Shown one piece after another: positions 8,645 to 19,400 of a DNA stretch of 64,000 bases (positions within the stretch are counted from its first letter, which is position 1; each line of letters begins with the position of its first letter). The DNA is from Rhizorhabdus dicambivorans. Lineage in GTDB: Bacteria; Pseudomonadota; Alphaproteobacteria; Sphingomonadales; Sphingomonadaceae. The translations under genes and the position numbers were made by a program. A model generated the notes under the pieces. The model saw only the letters and a list, made by a program, of their open reading frames with translations. It ran no database searches and was not told the origin of the DNA. The DNA is taken from assembly GCF_002355275.1 (NCBI RefSeq), contig NZ_CP023449.1, forward strand, positions 896,001 to 960,000, written 5' to 3'.

Positions 8645-8942
8645 GGTCTTCCCCCCTGATTTGGCGGCGGGATAACCTATCGCGATGACCCGCCCGTGGC
8701 GGGCTGGAGTCAGCGGTGGGTCATGGCCGAGTCAGAAATATTGCGAATCGCGCGCGGCGCGGTCCGCCATGCTATGCTGCGGACATAGGAGGACCGTCGC
8801 GCTGTGATCGAATCAACAGCGGCCCCTTTTCAGGCCGCTAAGGTCATGGCCGAAGGAAATCGTCTGAATCCTGCGGGCAACCGGATGGGCCCCGCTTCCG
8901 TACAGGAAGATGGGCGGCCGGGCAGGGATGGGAGCAATGATC

Positions 8943-9332
8943 ATGCGGATGGCGCGTCTTTTCGGGATGGCCCTCGCCCTGGCGGCGGCGTTGCCGGTCG
9001 TGGCGGCGCAGGCGGCCGATATCCCGTCGATCAAGGCCTATAAGCGCGATCCGCTGCCGATCTACAATGACGAGGGCACCAAGGTCCGCGACGTTGCCGT
9101 CGCCGCGATGCCGGCGGTGGGCAGCGCGGGCGCGCAGGTGGTGCGCGCCAAGCCCGGCTTCGTCGGGGTCAATCTGGGCGGCGAACTGGCCTGGCTGCGG
9201 CTCTCGACGGTCGATTATGTCGGCGATCTCGCCGCGATCAAATGCGACGCCAATGCGATGAGCTTCGCCAAGCTGGAAGAGGACGGTCTTCAGCAGTCGC
9301 TGGGGCTCGGCTGCGGCGGCGGGGGCAAATAG
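8943..9332 (+). CDS. Small exported protein of unknown function, 129 aa
   Basis: The start at 8943 is chosen because GGAG at 8931-8934 gives the best spacing and the signal peptide then begins MRMARLFG and ends near AQAAD; starts at 8910, 8928 and 8937 are in frame. The mature part is about 100 residues with two cysteines (IKCDAN and the C-terminal GLGCGGGG). The phrase SIKAYKRDPLPIYNDEG suggests an SH3-like secreted domain, but I cannot assign it. It lies 49 bp upstream of the exported M48 peptidase on the same strand. Confidence 0.65.
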   Translation: MRMARLFGMALALAAALPVVAAQAADIPSIKAYKRDPLPIYNDEGTKVRDVAVAAMPAVGSAGAQVVRAKPGFVGVNLGGELAWLRLSTVDYVGDLAAIKCDANAMSFAKLEEDGLQQSLGLGCGGGGK

Positions 9333-9381
9333 CGGGACGGAAAGGGGGACAATCGGGGGCGTAACAGGAGGATTTTTCGAG

Positions 9382-11226
9382 ATGCGAAACAGCGTGATCC
9401 TGGCCGCGATGACGGCCGCGCTCGCCGTCGCCCCGATGGCCGATGCCGCCCCGAAGAAGAAGGCGCCCGCCCGCTCCGCCAAGCCCGCCGCGGCGCCCGC
9501 CGCCCCGCCGGTGATGGCCGACCTGCCCGAGCCCGCCTATGTGCCGCTCAGCGGCTGCCCGGTTCCTGCCGCCGGATCGCTTCCGGTGGTCAAGAAGATC
9601 GACAAGAAGGCGCGCGGCAAATTCTCGATCGACAAGGCGCCCTTCATCGCCACGCTCGATCCCGGCGATCTCTGCGTCACCAACGGCAAGATGCGCTCGG
9701 GTGCCGGCGCCACGGCGGGCGCGATGGGCCTGTCCTCGCAGGTGATGAACACCCGCGCCGCGCGCATGGACCTGATGACGGTGCCGGCGGTCGAGGCCGA
9801 GTTGCGGCCGATCCTGGAGGCGTTCGCGAAGGCCTGGCCCTATGCCCCGCTGGAGCGGACCCCGAAAATCCTGTTCCGCGCCGACGAGGCCTATCAGGCG
9901 CAGGCGCTGCCCGACAACACGATCATCGTCTCGATGGGGCTGGTCGAGGCGGCCCAGTCCGATTCGGAACTGCTGTTCAGCCTCGCCCATGAATATGCCC
10001 ATCTGCTGCTCGGCCATTTCACCAAGGCGGAGACGATCGCGGGTGCCAAGGGCGCGACCCAGGCGGTGTCGATGGCCTGGTCCGCCGGCAGCGCCTTCAA
10101 CGCGATGAAGAACAGCGGCGGCGGCGCGACCGGCATGCTCACCAGCGCCCAGACCGGCTTCGACAAGGGTGCGCGCAGGTCGGCCCCGATCGCCGAGGCG
10201 CTGCGCTTCGCGGTCGACGACATCTTCGCGCCCTCATGGAACCGCGATCAGGAGAATCAGGCCGACGCGCTGGCGATCGACCTGCTGGTGCGCAGCAACA
10301 TGACGATCGACAGTTACGCCAATGTCTTCGCCCGGCTGCAAAAGGCGTTCGAGACGGAGAAGGCGTCGAAGGACAAGCGCAAGGCGGCGGCCGAAGCCGT
10401 GCAGGCCAGCATGGCGGAGGCGATGAAGGGCGTCGCCACCACCACCGCCACCACCGCGGCCTTCAGCGGCGGCGCGGGCATGTCGGGCCTCGGGTCCAGC
10501 CTGCTCAAGACGGCGGGCGGCACCCTGCTCAACAACCTGCCCAACATCACCAAATCGCTGGGCGGCGACAGCCATCTTCCGCCCGAGGAGCGGCGCAACG
10601 GCCTCGCCGCCTATTTCCAGGCCGGCTACCCCAATGCCGAACCGCCGATCGACAACGGCGCGCTGCTCGCCCGGATCAAGGCGAAGCCCGATTTCGCGCG
10701 CGCCGTGTCCACCCGCAATGCCTATCTCAAGGCGCGCGGCAGCTATTTCGCGCAGGACTATGCCGGCGCCGCCGCCCAGTTGCGCGGCCTCGGGGCCGGC
10801 ACGCGCACCGCGCCGACCTTCGTCAACTATGTCGCCGGCCTCGCCGCGCGCGATCAGGGCAATGTGCCGATGGCCGCCGGCTTCTTCGATGCCGCGCGCA
10901 CCGGCAGCGGCGTCCAGAACCTCCAGCTCTACGAGACCTATACCGAGATGGAGATCGGCGCCGGCGACGTGAAGGACAGTGCGGCGCTGATCGCCGAGGG
11001 CAAGGCCCGCTTCAAGGACCCCGACCATTTCAAGGCGGTCGAAATCAAGCGCGACGTCGCGGCGGGCGACATGGCCAACGCCCAGCTCGTCTACAGCGCC
11101 TGCATGGGCGTGAAGGGCCGCGACTATATCACCGAACGCTGCAAGGCCGCGATGCCGGCCGGCGCCGCCCCTGCGCAAGGCGGCATGCCCGGCGGGCTCC
11201 CGTTCAAGCTGCCGTTCGGGGGATGA
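9382..11226 (+). CDS. Exported M48 family zinc metallopeptidase with C-terminal repeat region
   Basis: The 614-residue protein has a signal peptide (to about residue 23, ADAAPKKK) and an M48 core: SLAHEYAHLLLGHF with zinc-binding His203 and His207 and catalytic Glu204, and the third ligand Glu291 in ENQADALAID. A Gly/Ala-rich segment at about 350-400 follows, and the last 170 residues look TPR-like (paired helices, AAQLRGLGAGT, GNVPMAAGFFDAA). This layout resembles the BepA/LoiP-type periplasmic M48 proteases that act on outer-membrane proteins, but the substrate is unknown. AGGAGG precedes the start. Confidence 0.88.
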   Translation: MRNSVILAAMTAALAVAPMADAAPKKKAPARSAKPAAAPAAPPVMADLPEPAYVPLSGCPVPAAGSLPVVKKIDKKARGKFSIDKAPFIATLDPGDLCVTNGKMRSGAGATAGAMGLSSQVMNTRAARMDLMTVPAVEAELRPILEAFAKAWPYAPLERTPKILFRADEAYQAQALPDNTIIVSMGLVEAAQSDSELLFSLAHEYAHLLLGHFTKAETIAGAKGATQAVSMAWSAGSAFNAMKNSGGGATGMLTSAQTGFDKGARRSAPIAEALRFAVDDIFAPSWNRDQENQADALAIDLLVRSNMTIDSYANVFARLQKAFETEKASKDKRKAAAEAVQASMAEAMKGVATTTATTAAFSGGAGMSGLGSSLLKTAGGTLLNNLPNITKSLGGDSHLPPEERRNGLAAYFQAGYPNAEPPIDNGALLARIKAKPDFARAVSTRNAYLKARGSYFAQDYAGAAAQLRGLGAGTRTAPTFVNYVAGLAARDQGNVPMAAGFFDAARTGSGVQNLQLYETYTEMEIGAGDVKDSAALIAEGKARFKDPDHFKAVEIKRDVAAGDMANAQLVYSACMGVKGRDYITERCKAAMPAGAAPAQGGMPGGLPFKLPFGG

Positions 11227-11284
11227 GGAAAGCTCGGGGATACGGGCCGCTCCCCTCCGGAGGAGGGCGCCCGCCATCCAATAT

Positions 11285-11394
11285 CGTCATCCCGGACTTG
11301 ATCCGGGATCCCGCTTCTTCTGCCTTTTCTTCCTTAAGTCGCACGCTTGACGCACGAAGGAACAGCGGGATCCCGGATCAAGTCCGGGATGACG
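11285..11394. repeat. Twin hairpin (REP-like) element
   Basis: The arms CGTCATCCCGGACTTGATCC and its inverse GGATCAAGTCCGGGATGACG flank about 55 bases. Each arm folds alone on CCCGGA..TCCGGG. The right arm ends only 9 bases before the proposed GTG start of the CHAT gene. Confidence 0.9.
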
Positions 11395-11402
11395 GATGGA
11401 AA

Positions 11403-14400
11403 GTGGCTCGCACTTCCTTGCTGGTCGCCCTCACCCTCATAGCCACCCCGCTCGCCGCCCAGCCCGTCCCCGATCGCCTCCCCCAGCTCGAACGCCAGAT
11501 CGCCACCGCCACCGCCGCCCGCCGCTGGGATCAGGCGATCACGCTCGGCCGCGAGGCGCTGGCGATCGAGCAGGCGCGGTTCGGCCCCGATCATCCCGAA
11601 GTCGGCGGCACCCTGTCCTTGATCGCCGGCTGGCTGGTCGAGCAGGGCAGGCCCGCCGAGGCGACCCCGCTCTATGCCCGCGCGCTCGCCATCTTCGAAA
11701 AGGCCGCCCCCGGCGGCAAGCGTGCCGAGCAGGCCGCGTCGAACCTGGCCGCCAACCTCCAGGCGCTCGGCCGCTACGCCGAGGCGGAGAAGCTCTATCG
11801 CGCCGCGCTCGATCGCGCCGTCGCAAAGGGCGCGCAGAGCCGCGCCGCCGCGCTCGCCTATAACAACCTCGCCTACGCGCTTGGCCGGCAGGGCCGCTTC
11901 ACCGAGGCGCGCGATCTGTACGGCAAGGCGCTCGCCATCGCCCTGGCCTGGGACCCCGAGGATCTCGATCTCGCCCTGATCGAAAGCAATGTCGCCGCCA
12001 ATCTCGACGCGCTCGGCCGCCCGATCGAAGCCGAGCCGCTCTACCGCCAGGCGCTCGCGGTGCGGATCTCCGAGCTTGGCCCGGACGATCCGGCGGTCGC
12101 GACCAGCTATAACAATCTCGGTTTCAACCTCGACGGCCAGGGCCGCCATGCCGACGCCGCGCCAGCCTATGAGCGCGCCCTGAAGATCAGGTCGGCGATC
12201 GATCCGCAGGGCCTCGCCACCGCGACGAGCATCAACAATGCCGCGCATAATCTCAACCGGCAGGGCCGCCATGCCGAAGCCGCGCCGCTCTATGCCCGGG
12301 CGCTCGACATCTGGCGGCGTGTCTATGGTCCCGGTCATCCGGTCACCGCGATCGGCCTGTCCAACGTCGCGGTGAACCTGGAACGGCAGGGCCGGGCGGC
12401 CGAGGCGCAGCCCTTGTTCGAACAGGCGCTGGCGATCCGCCTGAAGGCGCTGCGCAGGGGCCATCCCGATATTGCCACCGCCCGGCTGCGGCTCGGCCAT
12501 GTCCTTGCCGCGCAGGGGCGCTTCGCCGACGCGCTTTCGCTCTACCGGCAGGGCGTCGCCGCCCGGCGTGCCGCCTTCGGCCGCGATCACCCGGCGCTGG
12601 CCGAGGCGCTGACCGATCAGGCCGGGGTCTATCTCGCGCTCGGCCGCACCCGCGAAGCGCTCGCCGCCGCGCGCGAGGCGGCGGAGATTGTCCGTCGTCG
12701 CCGGCTCGGCCGGATCGGCGATGCGCGCGACGGCGACGCCCAGCAGCAGGCGAGCGGTCAGGATCCGCTGGCCGGCGCCTTCGCCATGCTGATCCGCGCC
12801 GCCTGGGCCCGCGCCGAGCAGGCCCCACACGAAACGGAAGGGCTGCGCGCCCAAGCCTTCCTCGCCGCGCAGGACCTGTCGGTCTCGGCCGCCGCGCGCA
12901 GCATGGCGCGCACCGCCGCGCGCACGGCGGCGGGGGAGGGGCCCTTGGGCGATCTCGTCCGCCGCCAGCAGAGCCTGTCCGATCGCGCCGCCGAGCTCGA
13001 CGCCCGCCTGCTCCGCCAGCTTGTGGACGGTGACAGCGCCCAGATCGCCGCCACCCGCGCCCAGTTCGTCACGGTGGGCCGCGATCTCGCCGATGCCGAT
13101 AGGGCGCTGCGCTCCGCCTTTCCCGATTATGCGCGGTTTATCGGCGCGCAAAGCCTGCCGCAGGCCGAGGCGCGGGGCCGGCTCGATGCCGGGGCCGGGC
13201 TGCTGCTGGTCGCGGCGGCGGGGGATGATCTCTACAGTTTCGCGCTCGGCCCGGGCGGAGCGGCCTGGGCCCGGCTCGACAAGGGGGCGCTCACTGCCCC
13301 CGCCACGATCCGCGCGCTGCGCTGCCAGGTCGATCCCAAGGCGTGCGGCGATCGCGCCGCCCAGGGCTGGCCGGCCTTCGATCGGACCCGCGCGCATATC
13401 CTCTATCGCGATCTCGTCGCCCCGGTCGAAGCCGCGCTCGGCTCGGCGAAGGCGCTGTTCGTCGTCACCGGTGGCGCGCTCGCCGAACTGCCGCTGGCCC
13501 TGCTGCCGACCGCCGCGCCGCAGGGCAGCGACGCTGATCCGCAGGCGCTTCAGAACACCCCCTGGCTCGCCGATCGCTATGCGATCACGGTGCTGCCCGC
13601 CGTTTCGGTGCTCCGTGCCGTCAAGGCGGGGCCGGCCGAGGCCGCCGATGTCCAGTTCGTCGGCTATGGCGCGCCGCGCTTCCTTGGCCCCGCCGGCCGC
13701 GAGCGCAAGCTGGACGAGTTCCTGCGCATCCCCCAGCCGGTCGACCGGGCGGGGCAGGGCCTCACCGATCCTTCCGCGCTGCGCGAACTCAGCCCGCTGC
13801 CGGGCACGGAGGTCGAGCTGAAGGCGATGGCGGCGCTGCTCAGCAGCCGCACCGATCGGCTCCATCTGGGCGATGCCGCCACCGAAGGCTCGGTGCGGCG
13901 CGATCCGGCGGTGGGCACCGCCCGCATCATCGCATTCGCAACCCATGGCATATTGCCGGGCGAGATTGGCGGCCTGCGCGAGCCGGGCCTCGCCTTCACC
14001 CCGCCCCAGACGAGCAGCCCGGAGGATGACGGCCTGCTCGCCGCGTCGGAGGTGGCGGGAATGCGGCTCTCGGCGGACTGGGTGATCCTATCGGCCTGCA
14101 ACACCGCGACGGCGGACGGCACGCCCGGCGCCGACAGCCTGTCGAGCCTCGGCCGCGCCTTCCTCTATGCCGGGGCGGGGTCGCTGCTCGCCAGCCGCTG
14201 GCGCGTCGCCGACGACGCCACCGCCGCGCTGACGGTCGAGACGCTGGCCGCCCGCAAGGCAGGCCTCCCCAGGGCCGAGGCGCTGCAGCGTGCGATGGCG
14301 GTGGTTCGCACCGGCCGGCGCGCCGATGGTTCGCCGATCGAGGGCTGGTCCCCCGCCTGGGCGCACCCGGCCGCCTGGGCGCCGTTCACCGTGATCGGCA

Positions 14401-14414
14401 GCGATGACGGGTAG
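11403..14414 (+). CDS. Exported TPR-CHAT domain protein (putative caspase-like peptidase)
   Basis: The 1003-residue product starts at a GTG that gives a signal peptide (LLVALTLIATPLAAQP). From about residue 40 to 430 there are roughly nine TPR units of the 42-residue Tpr_10/12 kind (AEAEPLYRQALAVR and SYNNLGFNLDGQGRHADA are examples). A helical linker follows. The C-terminal CHAT domain has the His-Cys dyad His848 (FATHGILPG) and Cys899 (LSACNTA), then LGRAFLYAGAGSLLASRW. CHAT domains are caspase-like cysteine proteases usually triggered through TPR contacts. An export signal is notable because better-known CHAT effectors are cytoplasmic. An open frame upstream of the start is antisense or out of frame with the M48 gene. 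Confidence 0.88.
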   Translation: MARTSLLVALTLIATPLAAQPVPDRLPQLERQIATATAARRWDQAITLGREALAIEQARFGPDHPEVGGTLSLIAGWLVEQGRPAEATPLYARALAIFEKAAPGGKRAEQAASNLAANLQALGRYAEAEKLYRAALDRAVAKGAQSRAAALAYNNLAYALGRQGRFTEARDLYGKALAIALAWDPEDLDLALIESNVAANLDALGRPIEAEPLYRQALAVRISELGPDDPAVATSYNNLGFNLDGQGRHADAAPAYERALKIRSAIDPQGLATATSINNAAHNLNRQGRHAEAAPLYARALDIWRRVYGPGHPVTAIGLSNVAVNLERQGRAAEAQPLFEQALAIRLKALRRGHPDIATARLRLGHVLAAQGRFADALSLYRQGVAARRAAFGRDHPALAEALTDQAGVYLALGRTREALAAAREAAEIVRRRRLGRIGDARDGDAQQQASGQDPLAGAFAMLIRAAWARAEQAPHETEGLRAQAFLAAQDLSVSAAARSMARTAARTAAGEGPLGDLVRRQQSLSDRAAELDARLLRQLVDGDSAQIAATRAQFVTVGRDLADADRALRSAFPDYARFIGAQSLPQAEARGRLDAGAGLLLVAAAGDDLYSFALGPGGAAWARLDKGALTAPATIRALRCQVDPKACGDRAAQGWPAFDRTRAHILYRDLVAPVEAALGSAKALFVVTGGALAELPLALLPTAAPQGSDADPQALQNTPWLADRYAITVLPAVSVLRAVKAGPAEAADVQFVGYGAPRFLGPAGRERKLDEFLRIPQPVDRAGQGLTDPSALRELSPLPGTEVELKAMAALLSSRTDRLHLGDAATEGSVRRDPAVGTARIIAFATHGILPGEIGGLREPGLAFTPPQTSSPEDDGLLAASEVAGMRLSADWVILSACNTATADGTPGADSLSSLGRAFLYAGAGSLLASRWRVADDATAALTVETLAARKAGLPRAEALQRAMAVVRTGRRADGSPIEGWSPAWAHPAAWAPFTVIGSDDG

Positions 14415-14435
14415 GTTGATGGCCTATCCCAAATG

Positions 14436-14531
14436 CGTCACCCCAGCGCAGGCTGGGGTCCATGTCTCTCGACAGCCAGACGGCATCGAGTGGGAAGACA
14501 GACATGGATGCCAGCCTTCGCTGGCATGACG
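14436..14531. repeat. Twin hairpin (REP-like) element
   Basis: The left arm GTCACCCCAGC..GCTGGGGTCC and the right arm GGATGCCAGC..GCTGGCATGAC each fold by themselves. The stems differ (CCCCAGC versus GCCAGC) yet remain self-complementary. It separates the CHAT gene from a convergent small gene. Confidence 0.85.
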
Positions 14532-14545
14532 ATGAAGGAAGAGGC

Positions 14546-14731
14546 CTACTCGTGCGGTCTCAATCCCCAGTTGAGCTTGTCGACCACCTCCGCCAGCGGT
14601 TCGGTCACGGTCACGCTGCGGCCCTCGCCGAAGCGTATGCGGGTGCCTTCGCTCACCTGGCTGATGAAGGTCACCTGATTGGCGTTGATCGCGGTTTCGA
14701 CCCGATCGGCGCCGACGAACATGACGAGCAT
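14546..14731 (-). CDS. Small conserved hypothetical protein, 61 aa
   Basis: GAGGAG six bases upstream of the ATG supports translation. The product has the layout of a small beta-rich protein: VETAINANQVTFISQ, then TRIRFGEGRSVTVTEPLAEVVDKLN. The shape recalls the FlbD-like family of about 60-residue proteins, where a similar 'native residue / position / T-V-x-E-x' order occurs, but no motif is decisive. It is convergent with the CHAT gene and followed by a twin hairpin element. Confidence 0.6.
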   Translation of the reverse strand: MLVMFVGADRVETAINANQVTFISQVSEGTRIRFGEGRSVTVTEPLAEVVDKLNWGLRPHE

Positions 14732-14927
14732 GGCTTCTCCTCTCCCGGTTCTGCCAAAGCGAGGATAGCGGCATGGGCCGGCGCGGCAACCCGTGATTCC
14801 AGTGCGCCGGGCTGGTCGATCCGGCTCGACAGTGCATCGCCCCGCATATTAAGGACCGCTCAGAGCGCGTGACGTTGATCTCTCCAGCCGCGTTGTGATG
14901 TTTTCGGGAGTGTATGCGGGTGGTTCG

Positions 14928-16106
14928 ATGAGGGGCGCGCTGTTTCTGTTCGATCGGACGGCGGTATTGTTCCTGGGCGTCGCGGCGGGTGTCGCGATCG
15001 GTTACGCCTTCGGGGTCAGGCAGCAGGTCGAGGTGCCGGTGGAGATGGCCGCCGAGGGCGTGCCGCCCGGCGCTGCCGGTCCCGCGTCGACGGATGCCCT
15101 GACGGCCGATGGACGCCCGGCGGCGGCAGCGGCGCCCGGGGCGCTGCCCCAGCAGCCGGTGGAGGCCGAGAACCGGCCGATCCAGCCCGGCATCGTCAAC
15201 GCGATCGCCGCGGGCCGGCCGGTTCGCGTCGGCGTGTTCGGCGACAGTTTCGGCGACGGCATCTGGTCGGCGCTCTACAACCAGCTCAGCCGCAAGGCCG
15301 GCTATCAGGTGATCAAGTATAGCCAGCAGGCGACCGGTTTCACCCGCTACAAGACGCTCAACGTGGAAGAACATGATCGCGGCCGCCTGGCGAAGGCGCC
15401 GGTCGACGTCGCGGTGATCTCCTTCGGCGCCAACGACATGATGGGGGTGGCCGATGGCGGCCATGTCTATCGGCTGCTGACCCCCAACTGGAAGGCGGCG
15501 ATCGCCCGCCGCGTCAGTTCCTATGTGCAGATGCTGCGCGGGCAGGGGGCGATTGTCTACTGGGTCGGCCTGCCCAAGATGCGCGAGGCGGAATATGATG
15601 CGGATGTCGTCCGCATGAACGCCTTCTACCGCGATCTGATGGGCCGGCTCGGCGTCGCCTTCATCGAGACCGCGCCCTACAGCGTCGATGCCGATGGCCG
15701 CTACGCCGCCTATCTGCCCGATCCGGCGACCGGCAAGCCCCAGCTGATGCGCGCGAATGACGGCATCCACATGTCGATGAACGGCTATATCCGCATCACC
15801 CGCGGGCTCGCCGGGCGCATCCGTTCCTATGTCGATCAGGCACGCGGGCAGGCGGGCGCGGGCGCGCCGCCTCCGCCGCTGGTCGAACCCGCGCCGCTGC
15901 CCGCTCCGCTCGTCACGCCGCCGCCGGTCAAATCCGCCCCGAAGCCGCCGAAGCTCGAAGACCCGCTCGCCAATGAGAGCGACGTCGCCAAGCCGGCCAA
16001 GGCGGCGCCCGAGCCGGCCTTGCCCCCCGCCAAGGGCGCGCCCGCCGACCTGCTCCCGCCGGAACTGCGCGACGATGCGGGCGGCGAAAGCGGCGGCGGC
16101 CGATGA
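14928..16106 (+). CDS. SGNH/GDSL hydrolase of the DUF459 family, membrane anchored
   Basis: The protein has an N-terminal hydrophobic anchor (VLFLGVAAGVAIGYAFG) and an Ala/Pro-rich linker. The SGNH hydrolase core then follows: block I GVFGDSFGDG (nucleophile Ser), block III SFGANDMMG, and block V DGIHMSMNGY with the Asp-x-x-His pair. The last 90 residues are Pro/Lys-rich and probably disordered. Such proteins act in the periplasm as acetyl-esterases or acetyltransferases on glycans. In-frame starts exist at 14895 and 14898; 14928 is preferred because it puts the membrane anchor near the N-terminus. The stop overlaps the next gene (ATGA). Confidence 0.85.
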   Translation: MRGALFLFDRTAVLFLGVAAGVAIGYAFGVRQQVEVPVEMAAEGVPPGAAGPASTDALTADGRPAAAAAPGALPQQPVEAENRPIQPGIVNAIAAGRPVRVGVFGDSFGDGIWSALYNQLSRKAGYQVIKYSQQATGFTRYKTLNVEEHDRGRLAKAPVDVAVISFGANDMMGVADGGHVYRLLTPNWKAAIARRVSSYVQMLRGQGAIVYWVGLPKMREAEYDADVVRMNAFYRDLMGRLGVAFIETAPYSVDADGRYAAYLPDPATGKPQLMRANDGIHMSMNGYIRITRGLAGRIRSYVDQARGQAGAGAPPPPLVEPAPLPAPLVTPPPVKSAPKPPKLEDPLANESDVAKPAKAAPEPALPPAKGAPADLLPPELRDDAGGESGGGR

Positions 16107-17521
16107 TCGGCCTGTTCGCCCTCGCCGCCGCGACCGCCGCGACGCCTGCCGTGACAGGCGATTGCGCTGGGGCCCTGTGCGATTATTCGGTGCTGCGGCC
16201 GTGGTTCGAAAAGCTCGCCGCCGCGCGTGGCGGCAGCGGCAAGCCGGTCCACATTCTCCAGATCGGCGACAGCCACACCATCGGCGATTCGATCACTGGC
16301 GCCTGGCGGGAGGCGCTGCAGGCCCGCTACGGCAGCGGCGGGCGCGGCGTGATGCCGCCCGGCAGGCCCTTCCAGGGCTATAATCCGCGCGGGGTCAGCG
16401 TCGATATGTCGCCCGGCTGGACGATATCCTCGATCTTCGGTGCCGGATCGCAGAATCCGGCCGGCGCGCGTGGCCTTGCGGGTTTCAGCATCACCTCGAA
16501 CGTCGCCGGCGCCCGGATCGGGCTGACGGCTTCGGCGAACGAGACCTTCACCCGCCTGATTCTCTGCGCGACGGCGGAGCCCGGCGCCGGCAATCTTGTC
16601 GTCACGGCCGGCAGCCAGGTCGACCGGATGGAGCTGGGTGCCCTGCTCACCCGCCCCGAATGCAAGACCTTCGAATATGATCGGCCGCAATATGCGGTCT
16701 CGGTCGTCACCGAGGGCGGCCCGGTGACGATCACCAGCTGGGCCAGCTTCCGCGATGCCGGCGGGGTGGCGCTGTCGAACGTCGGGGTGGTCGGATCGCA
16801 GTTCGTCCATTTCAGCCGCAACGACGATGCCGTGGTGGCGGAGGAGCTGCGCAGCTACGATCCCGATCTGATCGTCATCGCCTTCGGCACCAATGAGGGC
16901 TTCGCCCCCCGCGTCAGCCCGCAGGAATATGAGATCACCCTGCGCACCCAGATCGGTCGCATCCGCCGCCTCGCGGGCCGGGTGCCGATCCTGCTGCTCG
17001 GCGCGCCCGACGCGCTGACCCGCCGCAACGAACTCCTCTCCAACGCGCCCACCGTCACGCCCGCGCCCTGTATCGAGCCGGTCACCCTGCCGCCCGCCGA
17101 TCCGCCGCCGCCGCCCGTAGCGTCTCCGGCCGATCCGCAAGGCATCGACGACGTGCTCGACTCGCTCGGCCGCAGCGCCGCTGTCGCCGGCGGCACCGCC
17201 CCGGTCGTCCCGGCGCCCGCCGCCACGCCCGCGCCGCGCACCGGCTGGGCGATCACCGCCCGCCCGCTCTTCCCGCCGCCGGGGCTGAAAGTGGTGCGAG
17301 AGGTGCAGCGCAAGGTCGCCCACCAGCTCCGCCTGGCCTTCTGGGACTGGGAAGCGCGGATGGGCGGCCGCTGCACCGCGGTCACCTGGGTCAAGCTGCA
17401 GCCGACCCGGATGCGCGGCGACTATGTCCATTACAACACGCTCGGCGGGCAGGACATCGCCGGCCGCCTCCAGGCCGATCTCGACGCCGCGATGAACGCT
17501 GGCGGAAGCTGGTGGCGATGA
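16103..17521 (+). CDS. Second SGNH/GDSL-like hydrolase, exported
   Basis: The 472-residue protein begins with a short hydrophobic signal (MIGLFALAAATAATPA). The core has HILQIGDSHTIGDSITG (nucleophile block), VIAFGTNEGF (block III) and a late MRGDYVHYNTLGG (Asp-x-x-His block). A Pro-rich insert of about 80 residues, beginning near residue 315, interrupts it before the last block. The GDSHT and GTNEG blocks are typical of the exported GDSL proteins found with MBOAT acyltransferases. It is translationally coupled to the preceding DUF459 gene and followed by the MBOAT gene, so a joint role in sugar O-acetylation is inferred. Confidence 0.85.
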   Translation: MIGLFALAAATAATPAVTGDCAGALCDYSVLRPWFEKLAAARGGSGKPVHILQIGDSHTIGDSITGAWREALQARYGSGGRGVMPPGRPFQGYNPRGVSVDMSPGWTISSIFGAGSQNPAGARGLAGFSITSNVAGARIGLTASANETFTRLILCATAEPGAGNLVVTAGSQVDRMELGALLTRPECKTFEYDRPQYAVSVVTEGGPVTITSWASFRDAGGVALSNVGVVGSQFVHFSRNDDAVVAEELRSYDPDLIVIAFGTNEGFAPRVSPQEYEITLRTQIGRIRRLAGRVPILLLGAPDALTRRNELLSNAPTVTPAPCIEPVTLPPADPPPPPVASPADPQGIDDVLDSLGRSAAVAGGTAPVVPAPAATPAPRTGWAITARPLFPPPGLKVVREVQRKVAHQLRLAFWDWEARMGGRCTAVTWVKLQPTRMRGDYVHYNTLGGQDIAGRLQADLDAAMNAGGSWWR

Positions 17522-17537
17522 TCCTACGCCCACCTCC

Positions 17538-17623
17538 CGTCATCCCGGGCTTGACCCGGGATCCCGCTTTCTTCCGCGACGCCGAAACGAAAAGCGGGAC
17601 CCCGGATCACGTCCGGGGTGACG
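17538..17623. repeat. Twin hairpin (REP-like) element inside the O-acetylation cluster
   Basis: The left arm CGTCATCCCGGGCTTGACCC and the right arm GGACCCCGGATCACGTCC plus GGGGTGACG lie either side of about 30 bases. It lies between the SGNH gene and the MBOAT gene and ends 23 bases before the MBOAT start. Confidence 0.88.
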
Positions 17624-17646
17624 AAACTGTGGGATCGGCCCGCTAG

Positions 17647-19044
<1,398 letters not shown>

Positions 19045-19058
19045 CGGAGGCGGTCCGC

Positions 19059-19388
19059 ATGGCGCGCGAGATGAAGGATCATGAGCTGGCCTCCCCGGTC
19101 GATCTCCCCGCCGAACCGATCGAGGACGGCGATCCGCTGCTCTGGACGACGCTGATCATCGCGGTCGCGGCGCTGGTCCTGCTCGTCGCCAACGCCGGCA
19201 CGCTCGCGGCCTGGGTCGACGAGAAGCCGGTGTCGGAGGCGCAGCAACAGGCATCGCAGGCCGCCGCCGACTGGAAGGCGGCGATGGACGACGCCGGCGC
19301 CACCGCCCCCCGCGACTGGCTCCACGCCCGCTGGAAGGAACTGCAGGCGATGCGCTTCGCCGACGAGGCACAAGGGGGCACGCAATAG
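19059..19388 (+). CDS. Small single-pass membrane protein after the MBOAT gene
   Basis: GGAGG eight bases upstream sets the start at 19059. The 109-residue product has an acidic cytoplasmic N-terminus, one membrane helix (LIIAVAALVLLVANAGTLAAW) and a roughly 55-residue soluble tail rich in Ala, Gln and Trp. No family is recognised. Its 14-bp distance from the MBOAT stop suggests co-translation and an accessory role in the same acetylation complex. Confidence 0.75.
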   Translation: MAREMKDHELASPVDLPAEPIEDGDPLLWTTLIIAVAALVLLVANAGTLAAWVDEKPVSEAQQQASQAAADWKAAMDDAGATAPRDWLHARWKELQAMRFADEAQGGTQ

Positions 19389-19400
19389 CGAGCCTTGCAG

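Noticed and set aside
8804-9043. Plus-strand frame starting MIESTAAPF
   Set aside because: It overlaps the start of the better supported exported protein at 8943 and has no ribosome binding site or recognisable content.
10236-11402. Extra 389 codons in front of the CHAT protein
   Set aside because: This part overlaps the M48 peptidase in another frame, is Arg/Gly/Gln-rich and lacks domains; the signal peptide at 11403 marks the true start.
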